DNA of 8,443 bases, taken from assembly GCA_003554665.1 (NCBI GenBank), contig PWGY01000078.1, positions 1 to 8,443 of the forward strand. The letters run 5' to 3'. A model generated the notes under the pieces. That model was given only the letters and a program-made list of their open reading frames with translations. It was not told where the DNA came from and did no database searches. Source of the DNA: Bacteroidales bacterium (GTDB taxonomy: Bacteria; Bacteroidota; Bacteroidia; Bacteroidales; UBA7960). A program made the translations under genes and the position numbers. This document shows, in pieces, positions 1 through 6,548 of this stretch (position 1 is its first letter; the number at the start of each line of letters is the position of its first letter).

Positions 1-891
1 AACCCGTTTAACCTTGAATCGACTGTTACTGCGGGTATTGTCAGTGCCAAGGGACGAAACATCAATATTCTCAGGGAAGAAATGGCCATTGAGTCCTTTA
101 TCCAGACAGATGCCGCTGTCAATCCGGGTAACAGCGGTGGAGCATTGGTCAACAGCCGGGGGGAACTGATCGGAATCAACACAGCCATTGCTTCTACCAC
201 AGGGACCTTTGCCGGTTATTCATTTGCTGTTCCATCCAATATTGCCATGAAGGTGAAAGAAGACCTGATGGAATATGGAGAAGTACAGCGGGGATTGCTT
301 GGCGTCCAGATCTCTGAATTGACCAGCAGGAGGGCGGATGAGCTTGAAATTGGTATCAACCAGGGTGCATTTGTGGAGAGTGTGAACGAAAACAGTGCTG
401 CCGAGGAAGCCGGATTGCGCGAAGGTGACGTGATCATTGGCATTGATGATACTACCATCAGAAGCCCTTCAGCGCTCATTGAAACGGTTGCCCGCAAGCG
501 TCCCGGTGATGAGGTCCGTGTGAAATATTACCGGAACGGACAGGAAAAGGAAACCAGTGCAACCCTGAAAAATGTTTACGGAGAGTTCGAAAGGGTGACA
601 CGAGACCGGCGTGAGGTAACCGATATGCTTGGTGCCCGTTTTGAAACGGCATCTGCTGAAGATCTTGACCGGCTGAATCTGGATCACGGGGTACAGGTTA
701 CTTCAGTTTCCCAGGGGCTGATCCGAAATGCCGGCATCCGTAGTGGGTTCATCATCACCAGTATAGCCAACGAGCCGGTTCGTAAACCCGATGATGTTTC
801 CGAAATCCTGGAGGATAAATCAGGCGGAGTCCTGATAGAGGGTGTATACCCGGACGGAACCCGTGCCTATTACGGCATTGGTCTTGACTAG
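1..891 (+). CDS. degP: Do/HtrA-family periplasmic serine protease, 3' part (N-terminus outside window)
   Basis: The reading frame is open from base 1, so the gene starts upstream; 296 residues are visible. The fragment begins with the end of the trypsin-like domain: the NPF...[10 protein letters not shown] strand, then GNSGG with the nucleophilic serine at fragment residue 45 (bases 133-135). The His and Asp of the triad lie outside the window. Two PDZ domains follow: PDZ1 at about residues 98-190 (it opens GLLGV and contains AGLREGDVI) and PDZ2 at about 210-296 ([18 protein letters not shown]). One protease domain plus two PDZ domains is the DegP/DegQ layout. Known members are periplasmic, degrade or hold misfolded envelope proteins, and assemble as oligomeric cages. 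The gene ends at TAG, followed within 40 bases by a hairpin terminator, so it probably closes its transcription unit. Several HtrA paralogues can occur in one genome, so DegP versus DegQ is not resolved; the family call is secure. Confidence 0.95.
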   Translation, partial: NPFNLESTVTAGIVSAKGRNINILREEMAIESFIQTDAAVNPGNSGGALVNSRGELIGINTAIASTTGTFAGYSFAVPSNIAMKVKEDLMEYGEVQRGLLGVQISELTSRRADELEIGINQGAFVESVNENSAAEEAGLREGDVIIGIDDTTIRSPSALIETVARKRPGDEVRVKYYRNGQEKETSATLKNVYGEFERVTRDRREVTDMLGARFETASAEDLDRLNLDHGVQVTSVSQGLIRNAGIRSGFIITSIANEPVRKPDDVSEILEDKSGGVLIEGVYPDGTRAYYGIGLD

Positions 892-896
892 GGCCT

Positions 897-928
897 GTTG
901 CGTCTATGCCGGATTTTTTGTACCTTTG
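897..928 (+). promoter_or_regulatory. Candidate Bacteroidota-type promoter for rpoD
   Basis: TACCTTTG at 921-928 matches the Bacteroidota -7 consensus TAnnTTTG exactly. GTTG at 897-900 lies 20 bases upstream and resembles the -33 element TTTG at the expected distance. A start site would fall near 935, giving a leader of roughly 80 nt before the rpoD ATG. The -7 element overlaps the left arm of the HtrA terminator. No better match is seen between 929 and 1013. This is motif evidence only. Confidence 0.45.
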
Positions 929-954
929 GGGGCTTTTTGCCCCCGAGGTGTTTT
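924..954 (+). terminator. Rho-independent terminator after the HtrA gene
   Basis: A perfect 6-bp GC stem (928-933 GGGGGC paired with 939-944 GCCCCC) encloses a TTTTT loop. Four more pairs, including two G-U wobbles, extend it outwards (924-927 with 945-948). GTTTTAT follows immediately. It lies 33 bases after the HtrA stop codon and is the only strong hairpin in the 122-bp gap. The T-tract is short (four T), so termination may be incomplete. Confidence 0.75.
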
Positions 955-1013
955 ATATCAGCATCATCATTTCAGCAGTAAGAAAAATCATCAGTAAAAC
1001 CATATAATTTCAT

Positions 1014-1880
1014 ATGCGACAGTTAAAGATTTCCAAGTCAATTACGAATCGCGATACCGCGTCACTGGATAAATACCTGCAGGAGATTGGTAAAGTTCCC
1101 CTGATTTCTGCTGAAGAAGAGGTTCAGCTGGCACAGCGTATCAAGCAGGGCGATCAGGTTGCCCTGGAGAAGCTGACCAAGGCCAATCTTCGTTTTGTGG
1201 TATCTGTGGCCAAACAATACCAGAATCAGGGATTGAGCCTGCCCGACCTGATCAACGAGGGGAATCTCGGGCTTATTAAGGCCGCCAAACGTTTTGATGA
1301 AACAAGGGGTTTTAAATTTATTTCTTATGCTGTATGGTGGATCCGGCAGTCCATCCTTCAGGCACTTGCCGAGCAGTCCAGGATTGTGCGGCTACCCCTG
1401 AACCAGGTGGGTTCACTGAATAAGATCAAAAAGGAAGCCTCCAGGCTTGAGCAGCAGTACGAAAGGCCCCCTTCTTCAGAAGAACTTGCCAATGCCCTTG
1501 AAGTAAACGAAGACAAAATCACCGAGTCTTTCAGGATATCCACCCATCATGTATCTGTGGATGCACCGCTTGTACAAGGCGAAGATGCCAGTTTACTTGA
1601 TGTATACGTAAATCAGGACTCCCCCAATGCAGACTCCACCCTTGTAAGGGAGTCTCTGGCCAGAGAGATACAGCGATCACTCGCCACCCTGACAGAAAAG
1701 GAGCGGGATGTGATCAACCTGTATTTCGGAATCGGAATGAATCATGGCCTGACCCTTGATGAGATTGGCGCCAAATTTGATCTTACCCGCGAAAGGGTGC
1801 GTCAGATTAAGGAAAAGGCGATTCGACGCCTGAAGCATACCTCAAGGAGTAAATTGTTAAAAGCATATTTGGGTCAGTAA
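1014..1880 (+). CDS. rpoD: Primary RNA polymerase sigma factor, RpoD/SigA type
   Basis: The product is a 288-residue housekeeping sigma factor that directs RNA polymerase to most promoters. Region 1.2 covers about residues 15-50 ([17 protein letters not shown]). Region 2 covers about 51-125, with the core-binding stretch [18 protein letters not shown] and the -10-recognition/melting stretch [17 protein letters not shown]. Region 3 covers about 126-205. Region 4 covers about 220-285, with the -35 helix-turn-helix [19 protein letters not shown] at 247-265. Unlike E. coli RpoD it lacks the long region 1.1 and the non-conserved insert; this compact form is standard for Bacteroidota primary sigma factors, which recognise TTTG/TAnnTTTG promoters. 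The ATG at 1014 fits because the conserved [15 protein letters not shown] start follows directly; the bases before it are A/T-rich with no Shine-Dalgarno sequence, as is usual in the phylum. The next gene starts one base after the TAA. Confidence 0.97.
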   Translation: MRQLKISKSITNRDTASLDKYLQEIGKVPLISAEEEVQLAQRIKQGDQVALEKLTKANLRFVVSVAKQYQNQGLSLPDLINEGNLGLIKAAKRFDETRGFKFISYAVWWIRQSILQALAEQSRIVRLPLNQVGSLNKIKKEASRLEQQYERPPSSEELANALEVNEDKITESFRISTHHVSVDAPLVQGEDASLLDVYVNQDSPNADSTLVRESLAREIQRSLATLTEKERDVINLYFGIGMNHGLTLDEIGAKFDLTRERVRQIKEKAIRRLKHTSRSKLLKAYLGQ

Positions 1881-1881
1881 C

Positions 1882-3648
1882 ATGAAAAGGTCTTTGCTAA
1901 GGTTTCCCGTTCTTTTTCTGCTGGCGTTTACGCTGTTTTCTGCCAAAACCGAAGGCAGGGAAATTAAAATCCAGGTTGCTGCCACAGCTGATGTACATGG
2001 CCGCTTTTTTTCCTACGATTTTGTCAGAAACCAGCCCGCGAGTTCTTCACTTGCTCATATTCATTATTTGAAAAGGGCCATAAGCCAGCGTCAGGGTTCA
2101 AACCTGATACTGCTGGACAACGGAGACCTGATTCAGGGCACTCCGGCAGCTTATTATGCCAATTTTGTTCAGGAATCAGATAAAAACCTGATTGCCCGTG
2201 TGATGAATTATGTGGGTTTTGATGCAGCAACCATCGGGAACCATGACATTGAAGCCGGCCCTGAGGTTTATAACCGGCTCAAAGAAGAGTTTGACTTTCC
2301 GTGGCTCGGGGCCAATGTGCTTGATGAGGAGAGTGAAGAACCTTATTTTACACCATATACCGTAATTGAACGGGAACGTGTCCGGATTGCTGTACTGGGG
2401 CTTACCACCACCGGTGTTCCCACCTGGCTTCCGCCGCATTTGTGGGAAGGCCTGATATTTGAAGATATGGTTGAGTCTGCGGCTTACTGGGTTGATCATA
2501 TCCGTGAGAATGAGCAACCCGATGCCATTGTCGGTTTGTTTCACAGTGGATTCGGATCGCTTGATCCTGACCCTGATTCCCATCCCCTGGAACATGCATC
2601 CGGTTACGTGGCCAAAAATGTTCCTGGTTTTGATGTGATCTTTGCCGGCCATGATCACCGCAGGCGTGTGCAAACCGTTACCAACGTTGACGGAGACCCT
2701 GTTCTGGTACTCGGTCCCGGACATTTTGCAGAGCATCTGGCTCTGGCGGAGCTTACCTTCAAACGCGAGGCCAGGCGCACTTTTACCCTTAAAGGCGTGG
2801 AGGGAGACATGATTTCCGCTTCCAGGGTAGTTCCATACCGCGAATTTGTCCGGACCTTTGAGGATGATGTCAGTGAGATTCTCAGGTATTCCAATGAAAG
2901 GGTTGGGGAGTTAACCGAACCGATGCATTCCATGGATGCATTATTTGGCAGTGCGCCCTTTACGGATCTGGTACATGATATTCAGCTTTCTTTAACCGAT
3001 GCTGATCTCTCATTCACTGCACCGCTTGCCTTTGATCAAACCATCCGGCAGGGGCCGTTGCGTATGAGGGATTTTTTCAGGTTGTATGAGTACGAGAACT
3101 ACCTTTATACCATGGAACTTTCCGGAGTGGAGATACTGGATTACCTGGAGTACTCATATGGTCTGTGGCTGAACGAAATGGAAGGCGAAGATGATTACCT
3201 TTTAAACGTACACCAGGATGCCCTGGGTCGTGTGCCCGATGACCGCCGTGGCAGGGGGTTGCTTAGAAATCCTCCTTATAATTTTGATTCAGCTGCCGGC
3301 ATTCGGTATACGGTGGATGTTAGTTTGCCTGTGGGGGAGCGGGTTGAGATTCTTGAAATGGAAGATGGAACCGACTTCAACCCTGAATCGGTTTATGTGG
3401 TTGCCATCAATTCTTATCGCGGGAGTGGTGGAGGCGGTCACCTGACAGATGGTGCCGGAATTCCACATGATGAACTTAATGACCGTATTCTTTCTACCAC
3501 CGATAAGGACTTACGCAGTTATATGGTTGACTTTTTCAGGGAAAAAGAATCTTACACCCCTGAGAGTCGTGAAAACTGGGAAATTATACCTGTTGAGTGG
3601 CGGGAAAAAGGCAGGGAAAGAATTGAACCTTATTTGCGGAACGAATAG
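1882..3648 (+). CDS. Exported metallophosphatase/5'-nucleotidase (UshA/CpdB-like)
   Basis: This 588-residue protein has an N-terminal signal peptide (charged MKRSLLR, hydrophobic core to about residue 20, no lipobox cysteine), so it is likely periplasmic. The calcineurin-like metallophosphatase domain covers about residues 28-300. Its dimetal ligands are visible as D37-x-H39, D82 (GD), N120-H121-D122 (GNHD), H221 and H257-x-H259 (GHDH). The 5'-nucleotidase C-terminal substrate domain covers about 335-550, with LFGSAPFTDLV, the PLAFDQTIRQGPL segment and NSYRGSGGGG at 510-519. Length and domain order match secreted UshA (5'-nucleotidase/UDP-sugar hydrolase) and CpdB (2',3'-cyclic phosphodiesterase/3'-nucleotidase). 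The GLTTTGVPTWLPPHLW segment looks closer to CpdB, but the substrate cannot be fixed from sequence alone. Its likely role is dephosphorylating extracellular nucleotides for salvage or phosphate supply. The ATG lies one base after the rpoD stop codon, suggesting cotranscription and translational coupling. Confidence 0.9.
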   Translation: MKRSLLRFPVLFLLAFTLFSAKTEGREIKIQVAATADVHGRFFSYDFVRNQPASSSLAHIHYLKRAISQRQGSNLILLDNGDLIQGTPAAYYANFVQESDKNLIARVMNYVGFDAATIGNHDIEAGPEVYNRLKEEFDFPWLGANVLDEESEEPYFTPYTVIERERVRIAVLGLTTTGVPTWLPPHLWEGLIFEDMVESAAYWVDHIRENEQPDAIVGLFHSGFGSLDPDPDSHPLEHASGYVAKNVPGFDVIFAGHDHRRRVQTVTNVDGDPVLVLGPGHFAEHLALAELTFKREARRTFTLKGVEGDMISASRVVPYREFVRTFEDDVSEILRYSNERVGELTEPMHSMDALFGSAPFTDLVHDIQLSLTDADLSFTAPLAFDQTIRQGPLRMRDFFRLYEYENYLYTMELSGVEILDYLEYSYGLWLNEMEGEDDYLLNVHQDALGRVPDDRRGRGLLRNPPYNFDSAAGIRYTVDVSLPVGERVEILEMEDGTDFNPESVYVVAINSYRGSGGGGHLTDGAGIPHDELNDRILSTTDKDLRSYMVDFFREKESYTPESRENWEIIPVEWREKGRERIEPYLRNE

Positions 3649-3656
3649 GTGCCGGG

Positions 3657-4901
3657 TTACAGGAGGTCTTCCCGCAAACGAAAATTTTTCCTTAATATCT
3701 CACCGTCACGGCGGACTACAAGATGAATGGAGTGGCCTATCCGGGCTGACAACTCATCCAGGATAATTTCCATGTTCAGTTCCTGACTCCTGTGTGAGTT
3801 CATGGCAATAATTTCATCTCCGGGCATGATACCTGCTTCGTAACTCACAGAGCCCGGTCTTACATAATGAATTTTGTAATTGTTCATGCGACGACCCGTG
3901 GCGATTACCTCCAGGCCACTCAGGTTCGTATTGAAGGGCTGTTGCAGAAACCGATTGCGCCTCATTAACAGTTTTCCTTCCTGGTAGTCAATGGTCACAG
4001 TGAATCTTTTCAGGATGGCTCCGCCTATGATCCCCTCCCAGCTGATTTCCTCATCATAAAAGGTCAGAAATTCTGCATCCGGATAGGCAACTACGGGCTT
4101 ATTGATTTCCACATCCCCGATCAGCAGCTTTTCGGCGCGGCCTTTATGACCCATGAGGTTCCCGCTGATGCCTTTGCCCAGAAATCCTTTAATGGTCGGG
4201 CCTGAGAGGTGCTGATATCTTTGGTTGAGATAAACCGGATGACTGGCTCCCAGATCCAGCAACAAGTGGGTGTTCAGTGTGTCTCCCTGTTCGCTGACAA
4301 TGCTTGACCGGATATATGGTTTGCCGTCGATCAGCCGAATGGGAACGGTGGTTGTCCTTCCCCTTGTGCGGTAGGTGGATTCTTTGTAAACCCGCATGGT
4401 TTCTGAGCTGTAATTGATCTCAACCGGGAAGTGGCTGAAAAAATCGTGACCAATGATGCCGTATACGGGAAATCCGAACACTTCGGAAAACGACAGAATA
4501 TCCTCAGGGATTACCAGCAGGTTCTTGTTGTATCCTGTTATGCCCCTTCTCATTTCAATTGTAACACCGGTGGCAAGAGCTGCCGGTACAACGCCTTCAC
4601 CTCCCAGTCCGTATACCATGATCTCCCTGTCGATATTGAGGTCTAGCATGTGAGCGACAAGGGGTTCTGTGAGGATGGTGGTATTTACCCCGGTATCGAG
4701 AATAAAGTGAAACGGCCCGTTTCCGTTGATATAAAGGGGAACAACGGCCAGGTTATTCCTTACCGTGATTGGCAGACTTACCCTGTTTCGGCTGCTTTCA
4801 AACCTGAAACCAGATTCCGGGGATGCCATCGCAGGGGTCAGGATGGTCAGCAGGATACAATACAATAACAGTTGTCTGGTAAATATTTTCATTGCACCCA
4901 T
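3657..4901 (-). CDS. Exported aspartyl-protease-like protein with two retropepsin-type lobes and a PDZ domain
   Basis: The 414-residue product begins with a signal peptide: hydrophobic segment at about 11-25, likely cleavage after AMA near residue 26, no lipobox. Lobe 1 (about 45-165) has the aspartic-protease motif FILDTG with D69 and the later hydrophobic-Gly motif GIIGHDFF (148-155). Lobe 2 (about 185-310) repeats the plan with LLLDLGAS (D216) and GIIGGAIL (290-297). A PDZ domain covers about 328-410 (RPGSVSYEAGIMPGDEIIAMN). This matches the Asp_protease_2-plus-PDZ proteins common in Bacteroidota, which are mostly uncharacterised; peptidase activity is inferred from the motif. Substrates are unknown. 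ATG 4899-4901 gives MGAMKIF; the ATG at 4890-4892 (MKIFTRQ) gives a more typical signal peptide and may be the true start. The gene is downstream of pyrD with a 71-bp gap and converges on the nucleotidase gene with 8 bp between stop codons. Confidence 0.85.
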   Translation of the reverse strand: MGAMKIFTRQLLLYCILLTILTPAMASPESGFRFESSRNRVSLPITVRNNLAVVPLYINGNGPFHFILDTGVNTTILTEPLVAHMLDLNIDREIMVYGLGGEGVVPAALATGVTIEMRRGITGYNKNLLVIPEDILSFSEVFGFPVYGIIGHDFFSHFPVEINYSSETMRVYKESTYRTRGRTTTVPIRLIDGKPYIRSSIVSEQGDTLNTHLLLDLGASHPVYLNQRYQHLSGPTIKGFLGKGISGNLMGHKGRAEKLLIGDVEINKPVVAYPDAEFLTFYDEEISWEGIIGGAILKRFTVTIDYQEGKLLMRRNRFLQQPFNTNLSGLEVIATGRRMNNYKIHYVRPGSVSYEAGIMPGDEIIAMNSHRSQELNMEIILDELSARIGHSIHLVVRRDGEILRKNFRLREDLL

Positions 4902-4912
4902 ATAACAACAAA

Positions 4913-4928
4913 AACTTGGCCAAAGTTC
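4913..4928 (-). promoter_or_regulatory. Weak candidate promoter/operator before the aspartyl-protease-like gene
   Basis: Read on the minus strand, GAACTTTG (4928-4921) differs from the TAnnTTTG -7 consensus at one position. It overlaps an imperfect inverted repeat, AACTTTGG with CCAAGTT (4927-4913), centred on the 8-bp palindrome TTGGCCAA apart from one bulged base. A start here would give a leader of about 10-20 nt. No -33 element is clear, so the gene could instead be read through from pyrD. Confidence 0.2.
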
Positions 4929-4937
4929 AGTTTTTTG

Positions 4938-4963
4938 GGTTGATTAAACCGATTAACCTTTTT
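4938..4963 (+). terminator. Possible weak plus-strand hairpin terminator between pyrD and the aspartyl-protease-like gene
   Basis: On the plus strand GGTTGAT (4938-4944) pairs with ATTAACC (4952-4958) through a 7-bp stem with one G-U pair and a 7-nt loop, followed directly by TTTTT. On the minus strand the wobble becomes an A-C mismatch and A residues follow the stem, so it does not look like a pyrD terminator. If active, it would stop antisense transcripts entering pyrD. The stem is AT-rich and could be chance. Confidence 0.2.
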
Positions 4964-4972
4964 GCTGGATGA

Positions 4973-6001
4973 TTACTGAAGGATGGCCCGGTTGATTTTT
5001 CTTGCAATGGATGGCCCGGTATAGATAAATCCTGTGTAAACCTGAACCAGGGATGCGCCTGCCTCCAGTTTCTCCCGGGCGTCTTCTGCATTAAGTATTC
5101 CCCCCACCCCGATAATGGGGATGGATCCTCCTGATTGTTTGTGCAGATACCGGATCGTTTCGGTTGATTTGTCACGGATGGGTTTTCCGCTCAGGCCACC
5201 CTGTCCGATGGCTTCAACTTTCTCCGGCTTCGTTTTCAGGTTTTCTCTGCCGGTGGATGTATTGGTGGCAACAATGCCATCCAGACCGGCTTCTGCCACA
5301 ATTTCGATGATTTCGTCGAGCTGCGGTTTGTTCAGGTCTGGGGCAATTTTTAGCAGCACCGGTTTGGGCGTGGCTTTGCTACGGTTGATTTCCTGAATGG
5401 CATGCAGGATCTTAAGCAGTTCCCCTTTGTCCTGCAGCTTGTTTAATCCCTTGATATTCGGGCAGCTGACGTTGACCACAAAATAGTTTACCAGATCATG
5501 AAGTTGGTCAAAAGTATAACAGTAATCGTCAATGGCCTTTTCGTTGGGGGTTTGGGTGTTTTTGCCGATGTTTCCTCCGATGATAATCCCGGGCTTATTT
5601 TTTCTGATGCGCTTGACAAAAGCCTTCACCCCATGGTTGTTAAACCCCATCCTGTTAATCAGGGCTTTGTCCTGGGGCAGCCGAAAGAGGCGGGGTCTGG
5701 GATTTCCCTTTTGCCCTTCCGGGGTAACTGTACCAATTTCTACGTGTCCGAAACCAAAGTTTGCCAAAGAGTTATAGAGTCCAGCCTCTTTGTCAAAGCC
5801 GGCAGCTATGCCGACGGGGTTTGGAAAACGGATCCCGAAAACCTCTCGCTCCAGTGAAGGATCGCTGACCTGGAAATTTTTTCTAACCAGCCATCCCACG
5901 CCCGGGATGGAAAAAAGAGCGGGAAGAATAGCTGCCACGATACGGTGAATCCGTTCGGGGGGGAGCAGGAATAATATGGGGCGAATCAATCCAGGATACA
6001 T
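4973..6001 (-). CDS. pyrD: Dihydroorotate dehydrogenase (quinone), class 2
   Basis: This FMN flavoprotein oxidises dihydroorotate to orotate in de novo pyrimidine synthesis. Its 342 residues match class 2 length (E. coli 336). The N-terminal helical segment (about 1-45, MYPGLIRPILFLLPPERIH) is the membrane/quinone-binding extension that defines class 2. Barrel motifs follow in order: NPVGIAAGFDK (61-71), EIGTVTP (88-94), LINRMGFNN (114-122), NIGKN (144-148), NVSCPNIKGL (177-186), LLKIAPDL (216-223), ATNTS (245-249), GGLSGKP (268-274), GVGGI (298-302) and VYTGFIYTGP (321-330). The active-site base position, serine in E. coli PyrD (NISSPN), is Cys180 here (bases 5462-5464), a residue typical of class 1 enzymes. 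The gene starts 6 bp after the DUF5606-like gene, with AAGG just before its ATG, indicating a shared transcript. Confidence 0.96.
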   Translation of the reverse strand: MYPGLIRPILFLLPPERIHRIVAAILPALFSIPGVGWLVRKNFQVSDPSLEREVFGIRFPNPVGIAAGFDKEAGLYNSLANFGFGHVEIGTVTPEGQKGNPRPRLFRLPQDKALINRMGFNNHGVKAFVKRIRKNKPGIIIGGNIGKNTQTPNEKAIDDYCYTFDQLHDLVNYFVVNVSCPNIKGLNKLQDKGELLKILHAIQEINRSKATPKPVLLKIAPDLNKPQLDEIIEIVAEAGLDGIVATNTSTGRENLKTKPEKVEAIGQGGLSGKPIRDKSTETIRYLHKQSGGSIPIIGVGGILNAEDAREKLEAGASLVQVYTGFIYTGPSIARKINRAILQ

Positions 6002-6005
6002 CGTA

Positions 6006-6009
6006 CCTT
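6006..6009 (-). promoter_or_regulatory. Shine-Dalgarno-like AAGG for pyrD, overlapping the upstream stop codon
   Basis: On the minus strand the upstream gene ends TAAGG, then TACG and the pyrD ATG. AAGG therefore overlaps the TAA and sits four bases from the start. This supports the ATG at 6001 and translational coupling. The spacing is short and Shine-Dalgarno use is weak in this phylum, so its importance is uncertain. Confidence 0.35.
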
Positions 6010-6487
6010 ATTTCTGGCCCGAGCTGTCTTCTTTGCCAGGTTTTTCTTCTGCCGGACCCTCTTCTTCTGCAGGCTTTTCCTCTTTTTCTTTTTCTTCTTC
6101 TTCGGGTTGTGTGATCAGGCCTTTCTCCAGCAAGATATTGTACCAGGTAAACACTTTCCGGATATCTGAAAAATGAACCCTGTCTCTGTCATAATCAGGG
6201 AGAACCTCCTCAAAAAGCCTGGTTGCTTTTTCGGGCTCTTTTTTCGGGTTCTCAACCGGCTGACCTTCTGTGGCCTGAAAAATTTTCCACAGAACATCCT
6301 TTAGCGGAACATCTCCCTCATCTGTAAAAAGGCTGATGTCTTCCAGCATACTGGAACGGCTGGTGGCAAAAACAGGTTGTCTCTTGCCGTCGGTCAGTGA
6401 TTCAACGATGAGCCCGTTCCTTGTTTGTGACACCACCTCAAACAGTCCGCTTTTTCCGGCAATGGTCAAAATTTTACTCAGATCCAT
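6008..6487 (-). CDS. DUF5606-like small protein of unknown function
   Basis: This is a 159-residue cytoplasmic protein with no signal peptide or membrane segment. The opening MDLSKILTIAGKSGLFEVVSQTRNG, then VESLTDGKRQPVF and FTDEGDVPLKDVLWKI (about 54-69), resemble the DUF5606 family of Bacteroidota. The family function is not known to me, and the identification is from memory of its consensus. A second segment at about 90-125 (LFEEVLPDYDRDRVHFSDIRKVFTWYNILLEKGL) is probably helical. The tail, 128-159, is low-complexity Glu/Lys/Pro and likely disordered. The start at 6485-6487 was chosen because the family begins at MDL. The frame stays open upstream with earlier ATGs (6520 and 6643), but the farthest would overlap the ABC gene and its N-terminus looks like noise. 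The gene lies 61 bp downstream of the ABC exporter gene and 6 bp upstream of pyrD. Confidence 0.85.
   Translation of the reverse strand: MDLSKILTIAGKSGLFEVVSQTRNGLIVESLTDGKRQPVFATSRSSMLEDISLFTDEGDVPLKDVLWKIFQATEGQPVENPKKEPEKATRLFEEVLPDYDRDRVHFSDIRKVFTWYNILLEKGLITQPEEEEKEKEEKPAEEEGPAEEKPGKEDSSGQK
6011..6106 (-). repeat. Low-complexity purine-rich tract encoding a Glu/Lys/Pro tail
   Basis: On the coding strand this is a run of GAA/GAG/AAA-type codons (seen as TTC/CTT repeats on the plus strand, densest at about 6046-6103). It encodes the last 32 residues of the DUF5606-like protein, with EEEEKEKEEKPAEEEGPAEE at its core. The repeated triplets could allow in-frame length changes by slippage. 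Confidence 0.7.
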
Positions 6488-6507
6488 ATGTAAAAGATTT
6501 GGTTCAT

Positions 6508-6515
6508 CAAAATTA
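6508..6515 (-). promoter_or_regulatory. Candidate -7 element for the DUF5606-like gene and pyrD
   Basis: On the minus strand TAATTTTG (6515-6508) matches TAnnTTTG exactly and lies in the 61-bp gap after the ABC gene. A start near 6501 would leave a leader of about 15 nt. No convincing TTTG is found 19-21 bases upstream; the nearest, TTTC at 6536-6533, is only 17 bases away. If real, it separates this gene and pyrD from the ABC gene. Confidence 0.35.
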
Positions 6516-6548
6516 CGCATTATTTTATTCTTGAAACAGTACGTATCC

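Noticed and set aside
2176..2736. 186-codon open frame on the minus strand inside the nucleotidase gene
   Set aside because: It is antisense to an unmistakable metallophosphatase domain, its product has no recognisable motif, and it has no promoter or spacing evidence.
3659..3668. AGGAGG-like sequence as a ribosome binding site on the plus strand
   Set aside because: No plausible start codon and gene follow; it lies in the last codons of the minus-strand aspartyl-protease-like gene.
3653..3674. CGGG...CCCG inverted repeat at the convergent gene ends as a terminator
   Set aside because: Only four pairs form, over a 14-base loop, and the T-rich stretch is more than 10 bases away.
4927..5175. 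82-codon minus-strand frame overlapping the end of pyrD
   Set aside because: It is out of frame with pyrD, covers its conserved C-terminal barrel motifs, and has no motif of its own.
5498..5857. 119-codon plus-strand frame opposite pyrD
   Set aside because: It is a shadow of the conserved pyrD coding sequence; stop-free antisense frames of this size are expected by chance.
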